This document shows, one piece after another, positions 24,442-33,074 of a stretch of DNA of 64,000 nt. This DNA is from Coriobacteriia bacterium. GTDB taxonomy: Bacteria > Actinomycetota > Coriobacteriia > Coriobacteriales > QAMH01. The stretch lies in contig QAMH01000005.1 in NCBI GenBank assembly GCA_003149935.1, forward strand, positions 95,204 through 159,203, read 5' to 3'. A program made the position numbers and the translations under genes. The stretch's first letter is position 1, and each line of letters opens with the position of its first letter. The notes below the pieces were generated by a model. That model was not told the origin of the DNA. It did not search any database and saw only the letters and a list, made by a program, of their open reading frames with translations.

Positions 24442-24897
24442 ATGCCGGGATTGCCATTCGGGGCTGCACAGTCATACGACGTGCCGCATGAGCTGCGCAC
24501 GTACGAGCATGTGCAGGGTATCGAGTTCATCGAAGTCGATCCTGATCTGCCCTTCCCGCGCTCGGCGGCATATCGCAAGACGGCCGACGGGGCGCAGATG
24601 CTCATTCGCCGCGGTGCACCCGAGATTGCCCAGGTCGATCTTGCCGCTGACGAGGCGCGCTCCCTCATAGCGGCGCTTGATGCGGCGGGGCTTTTCACAT
24701 GGCAGCGCGTGTACAAACCCGCGCAGGGGCCCTTTGTGAATGTCGTGACCGAGTGGCGTGTTGAGGTCGACTTCGACGAGCCCATCGCAAAACGCAGCTC
24801 CACGTTTCGTTCCGAAGGTGCCGACGAGTTTCCGGATTCCTTCGATTCCGTCGTCAGCCTGCTCCTTTCCCAAGCTCCGGGAGACGATGATGTCTAG
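24442..24897 (+). CDS. Uncharacterised 151-residue protein
   Basis: GGGAAGGA precedes the ATG. The 151-residue protein has no membrane or signal segment, is acidic and contains few cysteines; I recognise no motif. It overlaps the start of the YbaK-like deacylase gene by about 10 bp, so the two are translationally coupled. Position suggests a link to that deacylase but nothing in the protein confirms it. Confidence 0.65.
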   Translation: MPGLPFGAAQSYDVPHELRTYEHVQGIEFIEVDPDLPFPRSAAYRKTADGAQMLIRRGAPEIAQVDLAADEARSLIAALDAAGLFTWQRVYKPAQGPFVNVVTEWRVEVDFDEPIAKRSSTFRSEGADEFPDSFDSVVSLLLSQAPGDDDV

Positions 24898-25372
24898 GAA
24901 GAAGGAGACGAAGACGAACGCCATGCGCATTCTCGATGCCGCGCATGTCGATCATGTCGTTCATGTGGTCGATGCGACGGGGGAGGATACGGGTGTCGAT
25001 ATCGCGCTGCGCGCGGGGGAGGATCCCGACCATGTCTTCAAGACGCTCGTCACGCAGGGTAAGAGCGGTGAGTATCTCGTCTTCATGATTCCGGTTGCCG
25101 CCGAGCTCGACCTCAAGAAGGCGGCACGGGCCGCAGGGGAGAAGTCGGTGGCTATGGTGCGCTCGCGCGAACTCTTCGATTTGACGGGCTACGTGCATGG
25201 CGGATGCAGCCCCTTGGGAATGAAGAAGTTCTTCCGCACCTTTATCGACGAGACCTGCGTCCTTTTCGATACGATCATGTTCTCGGGCGGGCGCATTGGC
25301 ACACAGATTGAGATGAGCTTCGATGACCTCGCAAAAACCATAGAAATCGAAGCCGTCGATCTGGTCGTCTGA
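24887..25372 (+). CDS. ybaK: YbaK/EbsC-type aminoacyl-tRNA deacylase
   Basis: Start at 24887 (or 24890, tandem ATGs) follows GGGAG inside the previous gene. The 161-residue product has the YbaK fold hallmarks: VFKTLVTQGKSGEYLVFMIPV with the catalytic Lys, and the GYVHGGCSPLGMKK loop that is nearly invariant in the family. These trans-editing enzymes hydrolyse mischarged Cys-tRNA(Pro) and protect against mistranslation. Cytoplasmic. A tRNA-Pro gene is in the window at 48621, but far away. Confidence 0.92.
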   Translation: MMSRKKETKTNAMRILDAAHVDHVVHVVDATGEDTGVDIALRAGEDPDHVFKTLVTQGKSGEYLVFMIPVAAELDLKKAARAAGEKSVAMVRSRELFDLTGYVHGGCSPLGMKKFFRTFIDETCVLFDTIMFSGGRIGTQIEMSFDDLAKTIEIEAVDLVV

Positions 25373-25445
25373 TACCCTTTATTCTCTCGTGAAGTGTATA
25401 CTGGTCGTACCTGGTTCAACAGATTATCCAGAGAGAGGAGCAGTC

Positions 25446-25829
25446 ATGGAAGAGATCAAATTCTATCGCTGCGATATTTGCGGAAACATCATCACCAAGA
25501 TTATCGACGGAGGTCCGATTCCCTTCTGCTGTGGTCAGAAGATGACCGAGCTCATCGCCGACAGTTCAGATGGTGCAGCCGAGAAGCACGTTCCCGTCAT
25601 CGAGATTGACGGCGAGGTCGTGACGGTCAAGGTGGGCGAGGCGCCTCATCCCATGATCGAGGAGCACTACATCCAGTGGATTTGCCTGCACACCGAGAAG
25701 GGCGTGCAGTTCGTGCACCTTAATCCGGGCGATGCCCCCGAGGCCGTTTTCACGGTTGCGCCCGACGATGCGGTCATCGAGGCGTTTGATTACTGCAACA
25801 TCCACGGTCTGTGGGTTTCCAGGCTGTAG
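25446..25829 (+). CDS. Desulfoferrodoxin (superoxide reductase)
   Basis: The ATG at 25446 follows AGAGAGGAG; upstream in-frame codons are not used. The 127-residue product has the desulforedoxin iron site (Cys9, Cys12, Cys28, Cys29) and the superoxide reductase centre with His48, His68, His74, Cys117 and His120, spaced as in Desulfovibrio desulfoferrodoxin. It reduces superoxide to hydrogen peroxide without forming oxygen, which fits a strictly anaerobic host. No rubredoxin is adjacent. A GC hairpin near 25936 probably ends the transcript. Confidence 0.95.
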   Translation: MEEIKFYRCDICGNIITKIIDGGPIPFCCGQKMTELIADSSDGAAEKHVPVIEIDGEVVTVKVGEAPHPMIEEHYIQWICLHTEKGVQFVHLNPGDAPEAVFTVAPDDAVIEAFDYCNIHGLWVSRL

Positions 25830-25839
25830 CTTCTACTTT

Positions 25840-25885
25840 TGTCATTTCGAGCGGAGTGAGCGAAGCGAACGAAGTCGAGAAATCT
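25840..25885 (+). repeat. TTTCGAGCGGAGTGAG-type intergenic repeat
   Basis: The stretch GTCATTTCGAGCGGAGTGAG continuing with CGAAGCGAACGAAGTCGAG and AAATCTC matches a widespread intergenic repeat motif (CATTTCGAGCG...GAAATCT) found in many unrelated genomes. Only one copy is in this window. The GAGCG/GAACG units inside repeat imperfectly. Confidence 0.5.
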
Positions 25886-25935
25886 CTCGCAAGACGCCAA
25901 GGGCCCTCGCCAAAGCGGCGGTACGGCAGACAGAC

Positions 25936-25973
25936 GACGGGCGACCGGAGCATCCCGGCGCCCGTCTCTCTTT
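25936..25973 (+). terminator. GC hairpin after desulfoferrodoxin
   Basis: GACGGGCG (25936-25943) pairs with CGCCCGTC (25959-25966), with an inner CCGG/CCGG pairing, followed by TCTCTTT. The rest of 25886-26078 shows no gene. Confidence 0.55.
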
Positions 25974-26078
25974 GCACGACTCTTTCCCGTGCTCTTGTCA
26001 TTCTTTTGTGAATTGTCTGCAAGAGCCTCATAAGCTGGTAGAATGGCCGCGTCGGTACGTATGGGCTGAGGTGGGCAC

Positions 26079-26417
26079 GTGGTCGAAGAGCATGTGGGCA
26101 AGAAGCGCCGCAAAGAAGTGCGCCAGGCCATTACCATGAGCGATGAGCTGAGAAAGATTCTTCTCCTTATCGTGTGCGTCACTATTCTCGCTTGCGTTAT
26201 CATCGCCGTTCTCTTTCTCATCGCATTCACGGGTGTTGTTGAGCTTCCCTCGTTCGTGAGCAACACCGTGCCACTTATCATCCTCGTCGTTTTCATGATC
26301 TTTGTCGCTCCCAAGGTGAACAAATACTGGACTTTGCGCGATGCATACAAGGCCCATCTCGAGCGTTACAACATCAGCAAGGCTGACATGAACGCTCTCA
26401 AGGATAACCAGCTCTAG
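26079..26417 (+). CDS. Small two-helix membrane protein, uncharacterised
   Basis: GTG start at 26079 with AGGTGG upstream; an ATG at 26136 is an alternative. The 112-residue product has a basic N-terminus (KKRRKEVRQ), one helix at about 26-52 and a second at about 63-79, then a polar tail. No known motif is visible. It stands alone between a hairpin and the promoter region of the next gene. Confidence 0.55.
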   Translation: MVEEHVGKKRRKEVRQAITMSDELRKILLLIVCVTILACVIIAVLFLIAFTGVVELPSFVSNTVPLIILVVFMIFVAPKVNKYWTLRDAYKAHLERYNISKADMNALKDNQL

Positions 26418-26546
26418 ACCCCTTGTTCCGCAGCCTGCTCTTTCACCACACGCCTTCATGCCGACAGGGTGTTTGGGTCCCCACAGGTGTCCCAAAAAAG
26501 AGTACAATGCGCCTACACAAGCATGACAAAAGGTGTAGGAACCCAC

Positions 26547-28415
26547 ATGTCAAAATACACGCAGGGACAACACGCGATTCCGCGTTATCCCAAGGGAAGG
26601 CACGCCATTGAGCGTTTCCCATTGGGAGCGCATGGTGTTTCGCATCCCTGTACCTGGTACATCAAGCGCGAAGCCTCCAAGCGTTCCATGCCTGCCGTTG
26701 CGCTCTTGCTCACGACGAGCCTGGGTGCGGGAACCGTAGGCGTTCCCCTGCGTGCGATTGCGGACGAGTCTTCCGAGGCCCCCGTCGTACATACGGTCGA
26801 GCGCAGTGCTGACAACACGCTGCTCGTCTTCGACGAGTGCTCTGGTCTGCTTGTCGATGTGCTGACGGGCAAAGCCTATGACCCGGTTACGATGGACCTC
26901 GTCGAGCCTGAGGGCGAGTTCAAGGACCTGTATCCGCTGCTGGGGCAGATTGTCGATGATCTCGACATTTCCGAGCTCGATCCGGCCGAGCTTCTTGCCA
27001 TCCTGGAGTCGCTTGATGCGACCGAGTCCCCCGATGCGGGTCAGGAGCCTGGCGCGGATACGCCGGCCGATGCTCCTGATGCGGTGCTTCCGCCGAGCGA
27101 GCAGCCGCCTGCCGCTGATGTTGTCACCCCTGGTGACGGTGTCGAATCTCCCGGTCAGGAGCCCACGGATGCCGTGCAGCAGACCGAGCAGCCCGCTGCG
27201 CCTGATCCAGGCCCACAGGATTCGACCCCCATCGACCAATACACCTCACCTGACGCCACGACTTCGGCGCCGGTCATTGCCGATGATGGCTCGACGCTTG
27301 CGACGACTCTGACCGACTTGCAAGTTGCCACGCGTTTGCTCAATGCTGGCTGGACACCCGAGATGGCTGCCGCTGCGATTGGCAACATGTTTGCGGAGTC
27401 CGGCTCGAATGCCGCTTCCTTCTGCGACATGAGTGGCATGTTCCACTACGGCTATGAGGTCGCAGGCGGTTTGTTCCAGTGGACCGATGCCGGCTCATCC
27501 ACGGCCGAGCTTTCCTGCGCGGGTTTCACGGGGCTCAGGCAGTTTGCCGAGCAGCGCGGCCTCGAGTGGACCGATGTCAACGTGCAGACCGACTACTTCC
27601 TGCAAACCTGGCGTGACAGCTGGGGCGAGCGTCAGACCTACTATGACGCTGCGTATCCCGAGTACGCCGCCATCGATGTCTCCCTTGGGCTCTTCGACGA
27701 GACCATCGGAGGCGATTTCGACGGTGACGGCATCGTGGATGCGTGGGATGACGATATCGACGGTGACGGCATCCTCAATGCGGATGATCCTGTCACCATG
27801 CGTGTCGTGGACGGATCGGTCGTGCGCGGCAAGGTCGCCGACGCGTCGCGCATCCTTCCGATGCAGACGCCTGTCGAGCGCACGGAGGATGAGGCTCGTC
27901 ATCATGTCGAGGAGCTCACCTTTGCGTTTATGGCGGGCTATGAGGGGCCAGCTGCAAGTGTCGCCCATCTTGACCGCCGTGTAACGCATGCCCTGCGCAT
28001 GTATCCTGCCATTCTCGCGCTCGACAAGTCACGCGAGATGGGCGTCATGGATACGAAGGCGGGCATGGTCGTTGCCAGTGCCGAAGCCATGCTGGGCGGC
28101 ACCTACGTGTGGGCTGCCGAGTCTCCTGCGACGAAGACCTTTGATTGCTCCGGCTTGACCAAGTGGTGCTATTCGCTTGCGGGCATCGATCTCGCGCACT
28201 ATTCCGAGTCCCAGTACGTGCAGGCGAGCAGTGTCCGCAGCGTTGCCGAGGCAACTCCCGGTGACATTCTGTGGAAGCCCGGCCATGTGGGCATCTACAT
28301 CGGCAACGGGCGTTGCGTCGAGGCGAAGGGCGTGAGGTACGGTATCGTCTACGGTGATGCCGCGTCGTTTGCCGCCGCGCTGCACTTTGACGCCCTCGAC
28401 GAGGTCGCGCAATAA
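26547..28415 (+). CDS. Secreted NlpC/P60 peptidoglycan hydrolase, multidomain
   Basis: The ATG at 26547 follows AGGTGTAGGA. The 622-residue product has an odd 47-residue N-region with two imperfect copies of an HAI-R-P-G motif, then a hydrophobic segment (about 48-72) ending LRAIADE, probably a signal peptide with a long n-region. An acidic Pro-rich spacer follows (about 130-250). Residues about 255-365 resemble the phage tail-tip lysozyme-like domain (AAAAIGNMFAESGSN... GGLFQWT), next a calcium-binding DGDGIVDAWDDDIDGDG stretch, and an NlpC/P60 domain with catalytic Cys534 in FDCSG and His580 in GHVGIY. Likely cuts stem peptides in the wall during division or growth. A TACAAT -10 box lies at 26503-26508. 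Confidence 0.88.
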   Translation: MSKYTQGQHAIPRYPKGRHAIERFPLGAHGVSHPCTWYIKREASKRSMPAVALLLTTSLGAGTVGVPLRAIADESSEAPVVHTVERSADNTLLVFDECSGLLVDVLTGKAYDPVTMDLVEPEGEFKDLYPLLGQIVDDLDISELDPAELLAILESLDATESPDAGQEPGADTPADAPDAVLPPSEQPPAADVVTPGDGVESPGQEPTDAVQQTEQPAAPDPGPQDSTPIDQYTSPDATTSAPVIADDGSTLATTLTDLQVATRLLNAGWTPEMAAAAIGNMFAESGSNAASFCDMSGMFHYGYEVAGGLFQWTDAGSSTAELSCAGFTGLRQFAEQRGLEWTDVNVQTDYFLQTWRDSWGERQTYYDAAYPEYAAIDVSLGLFDETIGGDFDGDGIVDAWDDDIDGDGILNADDPVTMRVVDGSVVRGKVADASRILPMQTPVERTEDEARHHVEELTFAFMAGYEGPAASVAHLDRRVTHALRMYPAILALDKSREMGVMDTKAGMVVASAEAMLGGTYVWAAESPATKTFDCSGLTKWCYSLAGIDLAHYSESQYVQASSVRSVAEATPGDILWKPGHVGIYIGNGRCVEAKGVRYGIVYGDAASFAAALHFDALDEVAQ

Positions 28416-28518
28416 TCCCAAACCAACAAGGGTATTCCGTTCGTTTGCCGTATAATGGCAGGCGTTTTGTCATACGCGATGCAAATAGATGGGCACTCGT
28501 CTTGCCCTTGGAGCCAAT

Positions 28519-29346
28519 ATGGAGTTTCTAGCAAGTTTTTTTGCGCCGCTCGCAACTGTCGATGGATGGGGCGAGGTCGTTGTTCTCATGTTCCTGGAGC
28601 TGGCCCTCGGCGTCGACAATCTCGTCTTCATTGCAATCACCTCTGATCGCCTCCCGGAAAACAAGCAGCACATAGGGCGCAGGCTCGGCTTGGCTGCGGC
28701 CATGGTCATGCGCTGCATTTTGCTGTGCGCCGTGGTCTGGATCATGTCCATTAACGTCGTCGTGTTCACGCTGCCCTTTGGCATCGAAGGTGACCACACC
28801 GACTTCACCGTGCACAGCCTCGTGTTTCTTCTTGGCGGTGCGTATCTCATCTTCAAGGGCATCAGCGAGCTGCATGAATCCTTTCATGCCGCCAAGCATG
28901 CTCCGACGTCCGAGCACACGGCGCCGCAGCCGCGCAAGACAATCGGGCTTGGCCAGGCCGTGTTCACCATCATGATCATGGATATCGTCTTCTCGCTTGA
29001 CTCGGTCATTACCGCCGCGGGCTTATCCGGCCAGATCATCGTCATGATCATCGCGGTCATCGGCGCCGTGCTCATCATGATCATCTTTGCCGACCCCATC
29101 AGCGACTTCATCAATCGCAACTTCGAGATAAAGATTGTCGCGCTCGCCTTCATCGTACTCGTGGGCTGCGAGCTCGTGCTCGAGTCCTTCCATATCGAGT
29201 ACATCGTCGGGGCTCCTTTGAGCACCTTGCTCTACGCGATGATGATCTTCGGTTTCATCGTCTCGCTTCTCACGATGAAGCAGCGTCATGTGCGCGAGCG
29301 CGCCATATCTGATAATGCAGGGCACGAGGGGGATTTGGTTGAGTAA
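28519..29346 (+). CDS. TerC family integral membrane protein
   Basis: The ATG at 28519 is preceded by GGAG at 6 bp; the ATG at 28489 has no site. The 275-residue product has about seven helices with the family signature Asp residues: ELALGVDNLVFIAI in the second helix and IMDIVFSLDSVITA in the fifth. TerC proteins are linked to tellurite resistance and, more generally, to manganese or calcium export that supports metalation of exported enzymes. Its end overlaps the start of rnd by 8 bp. Confidence 0.92.
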   Translation: MEFLASFFAPLATVDGWGEVVVLMFLELALGVDNLVFIAITSDRLPENKQHIGRRLGLAAAMVMRCILLCAVVWIMSINVVVFTLPFGIEGDHTDFTVHSLVFLLGGAYLIFKGISELHESFHAAKHAPTSEHTAPQPRKTIGLGQAVFTIMIMDIVFSLDSVITAAGLSGQIIVMIIAVIGAVLIMIIFADPISDFINRNFEIKIVALAFIVLVGCELVLESFHIEYIVGAPLSTLLYAMMIFGFIVSLLTMKQRHVRERAISDNAGHEGDLVE

Positions 29347-30487
29347 GTACGTGACGACGCAAGCGCAACTCGAGGAGCTGGCACGCGAGCTCGAAGGCTC
29401 GGAACTGCTCGCCATCGATACCGAGTTCATGCGCGAGAAAACCTACTACGCGAAGCTCTGCCTGCTGCAGCTGAACAATGGGAAGGTCTCCGCGCTTGTC
29501 GATCCTCTTGCGGTCCATGATCTCTCGCCGCTCGTCCCCATTCTCACCGACGAGAACTGCGTGAAGATTTTCCATGCGGGTACGCAGGATATTGCGATTC
29601 TCTATCACGAGACGGGGGTCACGCCCTCTCCGGTCTTCGATACGCAGGTCGCCGCCTCGCTTCTGGGTTATCCGCTCCAGGTTGGCTACGGGCCGCTCGT
29701 GCGCTCGGTCTGCGATGTGAAGCTCGCGAAGGCCGATAGCTACACCGATTGGTCACGTCGTCCGCTTACGAACAGTCAGATCAAATATGCCCTTGACGAT
29801 GTCATTTACCTGCCGAGCGTATACGAGCACCTGCGTGACGAGCTCATCGAGAAAGGTCGTCTTACCTGGTGCGAGCGAGACTTCACCGCGCTTGCCGCCC
29901 CGGAAAGCTACGATGTCAATCCGCGTGAGTGCTGGCATCGGATCAAGCGCGTCTCCTCGCTTTCGCGCGGTCAGCTTTCCATCGCACGCGAACTTGCCGC
30001 TTGGCGCGAGACCGAGGCACAGCATCGCAACTTGTCCCGCAAGTGGGTGCTTGCCGACGAGGCGGTCGTGGAAATCTCCCGCAAAGCGCCCAAGACGAGG
30101 GAGGCGCTTTTCGAGGTTCGCGGCCTGGCAAACAAGCTCAACGGCCGCGACGTCAAGCACATCCTCGAGGCGGTCGCTCGTGGCAAGGAGATGCCTCAGG
30201 ACCAGTGGCCCAAGCTCGAGCGCAATCCCAAGGGCGATGTCGAGGCAGACGGCGCCGTCGAGCTGCTTTCCTCGTTGCTCGAGGTGCGCGCCAAGCAACA
30301 TGGCGTCGCAGCGCCTCTCATCGCGACGCACTCCGACCTCTCGAAGCTCGTGCGCGGACATCGTGAGGGCTTGGCGCTCATGGAGGGATGGCGTTACGAC
30401 ATCGCAGGTTGTGAGCTCATCGACCTGCTCGAAGGCCGTCTCTCGTTGTACCTGTGCGATGGGGCAATCGAGGTCGCACGGCGCTAG
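29339..30487 (+). CDS. rnd: Ribonuclease D
   Basis: Probable TTG start at 29339, overlapping terC and preceded by GAGGGGG; ATGs at 29315 and 29288 lie inside terC and lack sites. The 382-residue product has the DEDD 3'-5' exonuclease domain: Asp27 and Glu29 in DTEF, FHAGTQDI with the second Asp, and YALDDVIYL with the last. An HRDC domain follows (about 210-290), with a second helical repeat after it. RNase D trims tRNA 3' ends and other structured RNA. Translational coupling with terC looks likely. Confidence 0.9.
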   Translation: MSKYVTTQAQLEELARELEGSELLAIDTEFMREKTYYAKLCLLQLNNGKVSALVDPLAVHDLSPLVPILTDENCVKIFHAGTQDIAILYHETGVTPSPVFDTQVAASLLGYPLQVGYGPLVRSVCDVKLAKADSYTDWSRRPLTNSQIKYALDDVIYLPSVYEHLRDELIEKGRLTWCERDFTALAAPESYDVNPRECWHRIKRVSSLSRGQLSIARELAAWRETEAQHRNLSRKWVLADEAVVEISRKAPKTREALFEVRGLANKLNGRDVKHILEAVARGKEMPQDQWPKLERNPKGDVEADGAVELLSSLLEVRAKQHGVAAPLIATHSDLSKLVRGHREGLALMEGWRYDIAGCELIDLLEGRLSLYLCDGAIEVARR

Positions 30488-30573
30488 GCGCATCCACATC
30501 GGAACGAAACGGTTACCCTCGGCAGGCTTCGCACTGCTATGATGAATGCGTCCCCTGATTTTTGGAGGTACCC

Positions 30574-31278
30574 ATGTCTTCCTGGTTTCTCTTGATCATC
30601 GTTACGATGGCGCTTGGCTTCGGTACGCAGGCATATATCAACTCGTCGTATCGCAAATATGCTTCCGTTCCCAACGAGTCTGGTCTCACGGGCGCGCAGA
30701 TCGCTCGCCGTATGCTTGACGATAACGGCTTGCAGCACGTGCAAGTGCGTCCCGTCGCCGGCTCGCTGAGCGATCACTATGACCCCCGCACGCAGGTCGT
30801 CAGCCTCTCCGAGGGCGTATATGACCAGGCTTCCGTCTCGGCCATGGCCATCGCCTGCCATGAATGCGGCCATGCGGTGCAGCACGCCCGCGGTTATGCC
30901 GCCATGAAGGTGCGCTCCGCACTCGTCCCCATAGCCAACTTCGGCTCGAGCGTGTGGCTCATCCTGCTGCTCATCGGCATCTTCCTCAACATGATGCAGC
31001 TCTTCTGGCTGGGTATCATCTTCTATGCGTTCGCGGTGCTCTTCCAGATCGTCACGCTGCCCGTCGAGTTCAATGCCTCGCGTCGTGCCCTTGCCTACAT
31101 CACGGGTTCGAGTTCGGGTGCTGTCACGGCATCTACGCAGGCGCTGGCCATTCCGGGCGATGCCACGGCCGATGGTGCCCGTACGGTTCTCAGGGCGGCG
31201 GCGCTCACCTACGTGGCCGCGGCTCTCACGAGCGTTCTGCAGCTCCTGTACTTCCTCGGCATGGTACGTGGAGACTAG
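30574..31278 (+). CDS. Membrane zinc metallopeptidase (YugP family)
   Basis: The ATG at 30574 follows TTGGAGG. The 234-residue product has an N-terminal helix (about 1-20), the zinc-binding HECGH at 96-100, then about three C-terminal helices. This is the neutral zinc metallopeptidase family PF04298 (YugP), membrane proteins of uncertain substrate related to HtpX-type quality control. The third zinc ligand would lie in the PVEFNASRRA stretch (Glu). No neighbours point to a specific role. Confidence 0.88.
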   Translation: MSSWFLLIIVTMALGFGTQAYINSSYRKYASVPNESGLTGAQIARRMLDDNGLQHVQVRPVAGSLSDHYDPRTQVVSLSEGVYDQASVSAMAIACHECGHAVQHARGYAAMKVRSALVPIANFGSSVWLILLLIGIFLNMMQLFWLGIIFYAFAVLFQIVTLPVEFNASRRALAYITGSSSGAVTASTQALAIPGDATADGARTVLRAAALTYVAAALTSVLQLLYFLGMVRGD

Positions 31279-31350
31279 CGGTGTGCGTTTTCATGTCACA
31301 CCCGACGCGTATCATGACTGCACAGATGTAAGAGCGTGAAGGTGGGTGTG

Positions 31351-32640
31351 ATGGAAGATTCGGAGCAAAGCTCTGCATATACCGTGACGCAGGCCATGAA
31401 CGCGGCCAAGCGCGGGCTCGAGAAGATTCGCCTTACCGTCATCGGCGAGGTTTCGGAATTCAATGACAAGCCCGGTTATAAGGCCGCGTACTTCACCGTG
31501 CACGATGACGACTGCTCCATGCCCTGTCTCATGTGGCGCGATCGCTACAACGCATCGGGCGTCACGTTGCAGGCGGGTATGCTCGTCGAGCTCACGGGTA
31601 ACTTCTCCTGCTATCCCGCCAAGGGCCGCCTTCAGTTCTCGGTAGCTTCCATGCAGGTGGCAGGGGAGGGCAAGCTGCGCATGCAGGTCGCCCAGCTTGC
31701 TCGCAAGCTCGAGGCAGAAGGCCTCATGGACGCGAGCCGCAAGCGCCGCGTACCTCCACTGCCGCAACGCATTGCCGTCGTCACTTCGCCACGCGGCAAG
31801 GCTGTGCACGATGTCATTCGCACGCTGCGGCGCCGCTATCCACTCGGAGAGCTGCTCATCTGCGGCGTGCCCGTCGAGGGCCAGGATGCCCCTGCGCGCA
31901 TCATTCAGGGTCTTGAGGCAGCCTGCGCGGCCACACCTGCGCCCGATGTCATCCTGCTCGTGCGTGGTGGTGGTTCCTACGAGGATCTCATGCCCTTCAA
32001 CGACGAGTCCCTCGCGCGCGCCGTCGCGGCGTCTCCCATCCCCGTCGTTACGGGTATCGGGCATGAGCCAGACAATTCGATTTGCGACATGGTCTCAGAT
32101 CGCCGCTGCTCCACGCCCACGGCGGCAGCGGAGGCCATCGCGCTTTCCACCGAGGAGCTTTCCAACAAGCTGGCAAACGCCCAGGATGCCCTGCGTCGCT
32201 CCGTAGAGAACTACATGCAAGTGCAACAAGCGCAGCTTGACCGTTTGCTTGACCGTCCGCTTTGGCACGATACCCACTACCTCACCGGCTCGTATTTCCA
32301 GACGCTTGATGCCATGGAAGAGCGCCTGCTGCGCGCCATCCCCGATGCGCTTCGGGCAGATGCCCATGCGCTCGAGCTACTCAAGGGCCGGCTGCTCAAT
32401 CTCGGCCCGCATCTCTGTGACGGCTTCGGGCGCGACATCGCCCTCTGCGCGACAAAGCTCGATGCGCTCTCGCCGCTCAAGACCTTGAGCCGTGGATACT
32501 CCATCACCTATGCCGCCGATGGCCATTCCATCGTAGATAGCGTGCAGCACGTCAACGACGGCGATCATATTCAGGTCCAAGTCCAGGACGGGCGGCTTGC
32601 CTGCACCGTCAATGCGATAGAAAGGGAAGCGCATGTCTGA
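31351..32640 (+). CDS. xseA: Exodeoxyribonuclease VII large subunit
   Basis: The ATG at 31351 follows AAGGTGG. The 429-residue product has an N-terminal OB fold (about 10-105, VIGEVSEFNDKPGYKAAYFTVHDD) and the catalytic domain with VVTSPRGKAVHDV, LVRGGGSYEDLMPFNDE and the GIGHEPDNSICDMVSDRRCSTPTAAAE stretch of XseA. A coiled-coil region follows. The enzyme degrades single-stranded DNA to short oligonucleotides in repair. Its stop overlaps the start of xseB by 8 bp. Confidence 0.95.
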   Translation: MEDSEQSSAYTVTQAMNAAKRGLEKIRLTVIGEVSEFNDKPGYKAAYFTVHDDDCSMPCLMWRDRYNASGVTLQAGMLVELTGNFSCYPAKGRLQFSVASMQVAGEGKLRMQVAQLARKLEAEGLMDASRKRRVPPLPQRIAVVTSPRGKAVHDVIRTLRRRYPLGELLICGVPVEGQDAPARIIQGLEAACAATPAPDVILLVRGGGSYEDLMPFNDESLARAVAASPIPVVTGIGHEPDNSICDMVSDRRCSTPTAAAEAIALSTEELSNKLANAQDALRRSVENYMQVQQAQLDRLLDRPLWHDTHYLTGSYFQTLDAMEERLLRAIPDALRADAHALELLKGRLLNLGPHLCDGFGRDIALCATKLDALSPLKTLSRGYSITYAADGHSIVDSVQHVNDGDHIQVQVQDGRLACTVNAIEREAHV

Positions 32641-32887
32641 GGAAGTCACGGCAACAGAGGTCGGCAACCTGAGCTTCAAGGAGGGCCTTGAGGAGCTCGC
32701 CGCCATCGTTCGCTCGCTCGAGAGCAATCAAATCGAGCTCGAGCAGAGCATCGAGAGCTACGAGCGCGGCGTGGCGCTGCTTGCGTCGCTGCAGAAGCGC
32801 CTCAACGAGGCCCAGCAAAAGGTCACGGTGCTGATGGGCGAGCTCGAGCCCGAGAACGACGACAGCATCGACACGACGCTTAGCTAG
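32633..32887 (+). CDS. xseB: Exodeoxyribonuclease VII small subunit
   Basis: An 84-residue helical protein with the XseB pattern SFKEGLEELAAIVRSLES and LEQSIESYERGVALL. It wraps the XseA C-terminal coiled coil in the holoenzyme. Translational coupling to xseA is clear from the 8-bp overlap. The acidic tail after about residue 68 is variable in the family. The 74-bp palindrome starts 10 bp after its stop codon. Confidence 0.95.
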   Translation: MSEEVTATEVGNLSFKEGLEELAAIVRSLESNQIELEQSIESYERGVALLASLQKRLNEAQQKVTVLMGELEPENDDSIDTTLS

Positions 32888-32896
32888 AAGCGGACA

Positions 32897-32970
32897 GGGC
32901 GTGACAGTGGGGACGGGGCTTCTGTCACATCCATGGATGTGACAGAAGCCCCGTCCCCACTGTCACGCCC
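32897..32970. repeat. Perfect 74-bp palindrome
   Basis: The left arm 32897-32933 is the exact reverse complement of 32934-32970 with no spacer; the centre is CCATGG. Each arm contains nested GTGACAG and CTGTCAC units around GGGGACGGGG. It may act as a terminator for xseAB in both directions, but the length and perfection suggest a REP-like or recently inverted element. Confidence 0.95.
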
Positions 32971-33074
32971 AACTGCGCATGAGCCGCTTGCGGCATCATG
33001 CATATACGGCATCTTCGTGATATGAGAGAATACAGAATACGTATTTTTAAGGTTATGGCGTAAAGAGGATGCCG

